This document shows positions 33,926 through 34,190 of a DNA stretch of 34,190 nucleotides, in pieces. Position numbers and translations under genes: made by a program. A model generated the notes under the pieces. It was given only the letters and a program-made list of their open reading frames with translations. It did no database searches and had not been told where the DNA came from. The stretch covers positions 1-34,190 of the IMG/VR virus record IMGVR_UViG_3300043773_001503. The stretch is one strand, 5' to 3'. The number at the start of each line of letters is the position of its first letter. Positions within the stretch are counted from its first letter, which is position 1. The stretch comes from a virus.

Positions 33926-34177
33926 TTAGGGGGCTTTCCGGCCGGCCGGCTTCCCGGCCGGCTTGCTGGCCGCCTTCGCCGCCCGTGGCAGCCGGGGGCG
34001 CCCCATGTCGGAGCGCTGGTATTTCTCGACGGCCGTTCGCAGTGCGAACCATTGCCCGTCAATTTCCACGCCGGCAATGCGGCCGGCTTGCACCAGTTGC
34101 CGCATCCAAAACCTATCAACGTCCGCGAGTTTCGCGGCCGTGCCGATCGTCACATAGAGGGCGGGGTCTATTTTCAT
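33926..34177 (-). CDS. Excisionase/MerR-like helix-turn-helix protein (83 aa)
   Basis: An 83-aa protein. Residues ~8-52 follow the winged-helix pattern of small excisionase/MerR-type DNA-binding domains: 'YVTIGTAAKLADVDRFWMRQ', 'LVQAGRIAGVEIDGQWFALR', then 'TAVEKY'. The C-terminal ~25 residues are a basic Lys/Pro/Ala tail (SKPAGKPAGRKAP) suited to DNA contact. It could be a regulator of the promoter-operator set, an excisionase, or less likely a terminase small subunit; the sequence does not decide. The start lies 13 bp from the window edge, so its upstream signals are not visible. Confidence 0.65.
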   Translation of the reverse strand: MKIDPALYVTIGTAAKLADVDRFWMRQLVQAGRIAGVEIDGQWFALRTAVEKYQRSDMGRPRLPRAAKAASKPAGKPAGRKAP

Positions 34178-34190
34178 AACGGGATTATTG

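Noticed and set aside
33926-34177. HTH protein as the small terminase subunit
   Set aside because: The pattern fits an excisionase/MerR-like winged helix better. It is on the opposite strand to the terminase, with no coiled-coil oligomerisation region.

Overview
The window is a 34 kb stretch of a GC-rich (roughly 63-65% by eye) tailed phage or prophage with a siphovirus-type, lambda-like head and tail plan. The host is probably a planctomycete or a relative. That inference is from memory and of moderate to low strength: several small proteins (the 'IHVNQHV...CGARVWIET' protein at 2741, the 'GCGCAARKRWL' protein at 23770, the Cys-rich tail protein at 21137, the membrane-anchored C1 peptidase at 28410) resemble uncharacterised planctomycete prophage proteins. 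No tRNA, rRNA, CRISPR array, integrase, transposase, polymerase, helicase or primase is visible, so this is a structural, lysis and small-gene portion, a defective element, or a phage that relies heavily on its host.

Layout, plus strand. The terminase large subunit (279-2435) is followed by an island of five small ORFans (2578-4004) with two sigma70-type promoters, then a GNAT acetyltransferase and a 65-aa protein. Next come the portal (4710-6140), a fused prohead protease/major capsid protein (6137-7978), a DUF2190-type capsid protein (8070) and a presumed head completion protein (8477). A fibre module (8855-12911) sits in the head-tail joint. The tail follows: terminator, joining/completion protein, three tandem tail-tube-like paralogues, a gpG/gpGT-like chaperone pair with an apparent -1 frameshift, the tape measure, and distal tail proteins up to 23773. 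After that are a Zn-ribbon-like protein, an HExxH peptidase, a metallophosphoesterase, a DUF6378-like protein and two paralogous beta-rich proteins. The likely lysis region (27349-30551) contains several small membrane proteins and a papain-type protease.

Layout, minus strand. From 34177 down to 30532 there are eleven small, mostly unrecognised genes including an excisionase/MerR-like HTH protein. They are served by three copies of the same promoter module found on the plus strand near 2.5 and 3.1 kb. The two transcription units converge, with overlapping 3' ends, at about 30.53-30.55 kb.

The most interesting signals are regulatory. (1) Five dispersed copies of a promoter module have a 17-bp (once 16-bp) spacer carrying a near-palindromic GCCGATCGGC operator-like core; three are followed by a conserved 5' leader hairpin. 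(2) Small genes on both arms share a start-associated leader (AAAGGAACCCAAGC-ATG-like), and most gaps hold a GC-rich perfect hairpin, reminiscent of SAS/ESAS elements in cluster K mycobacteriophages. (3) A second motif, CCAYAGACC-N23/24-TAGSCT, lies at or directly after stop codons at five plus-strand gene junctions. Three of these junctions, and one unrelated junction at 25450, are followed within a few bases by start codons without Shine-Dalgarno sequences, suggesting leaderless transcripts.
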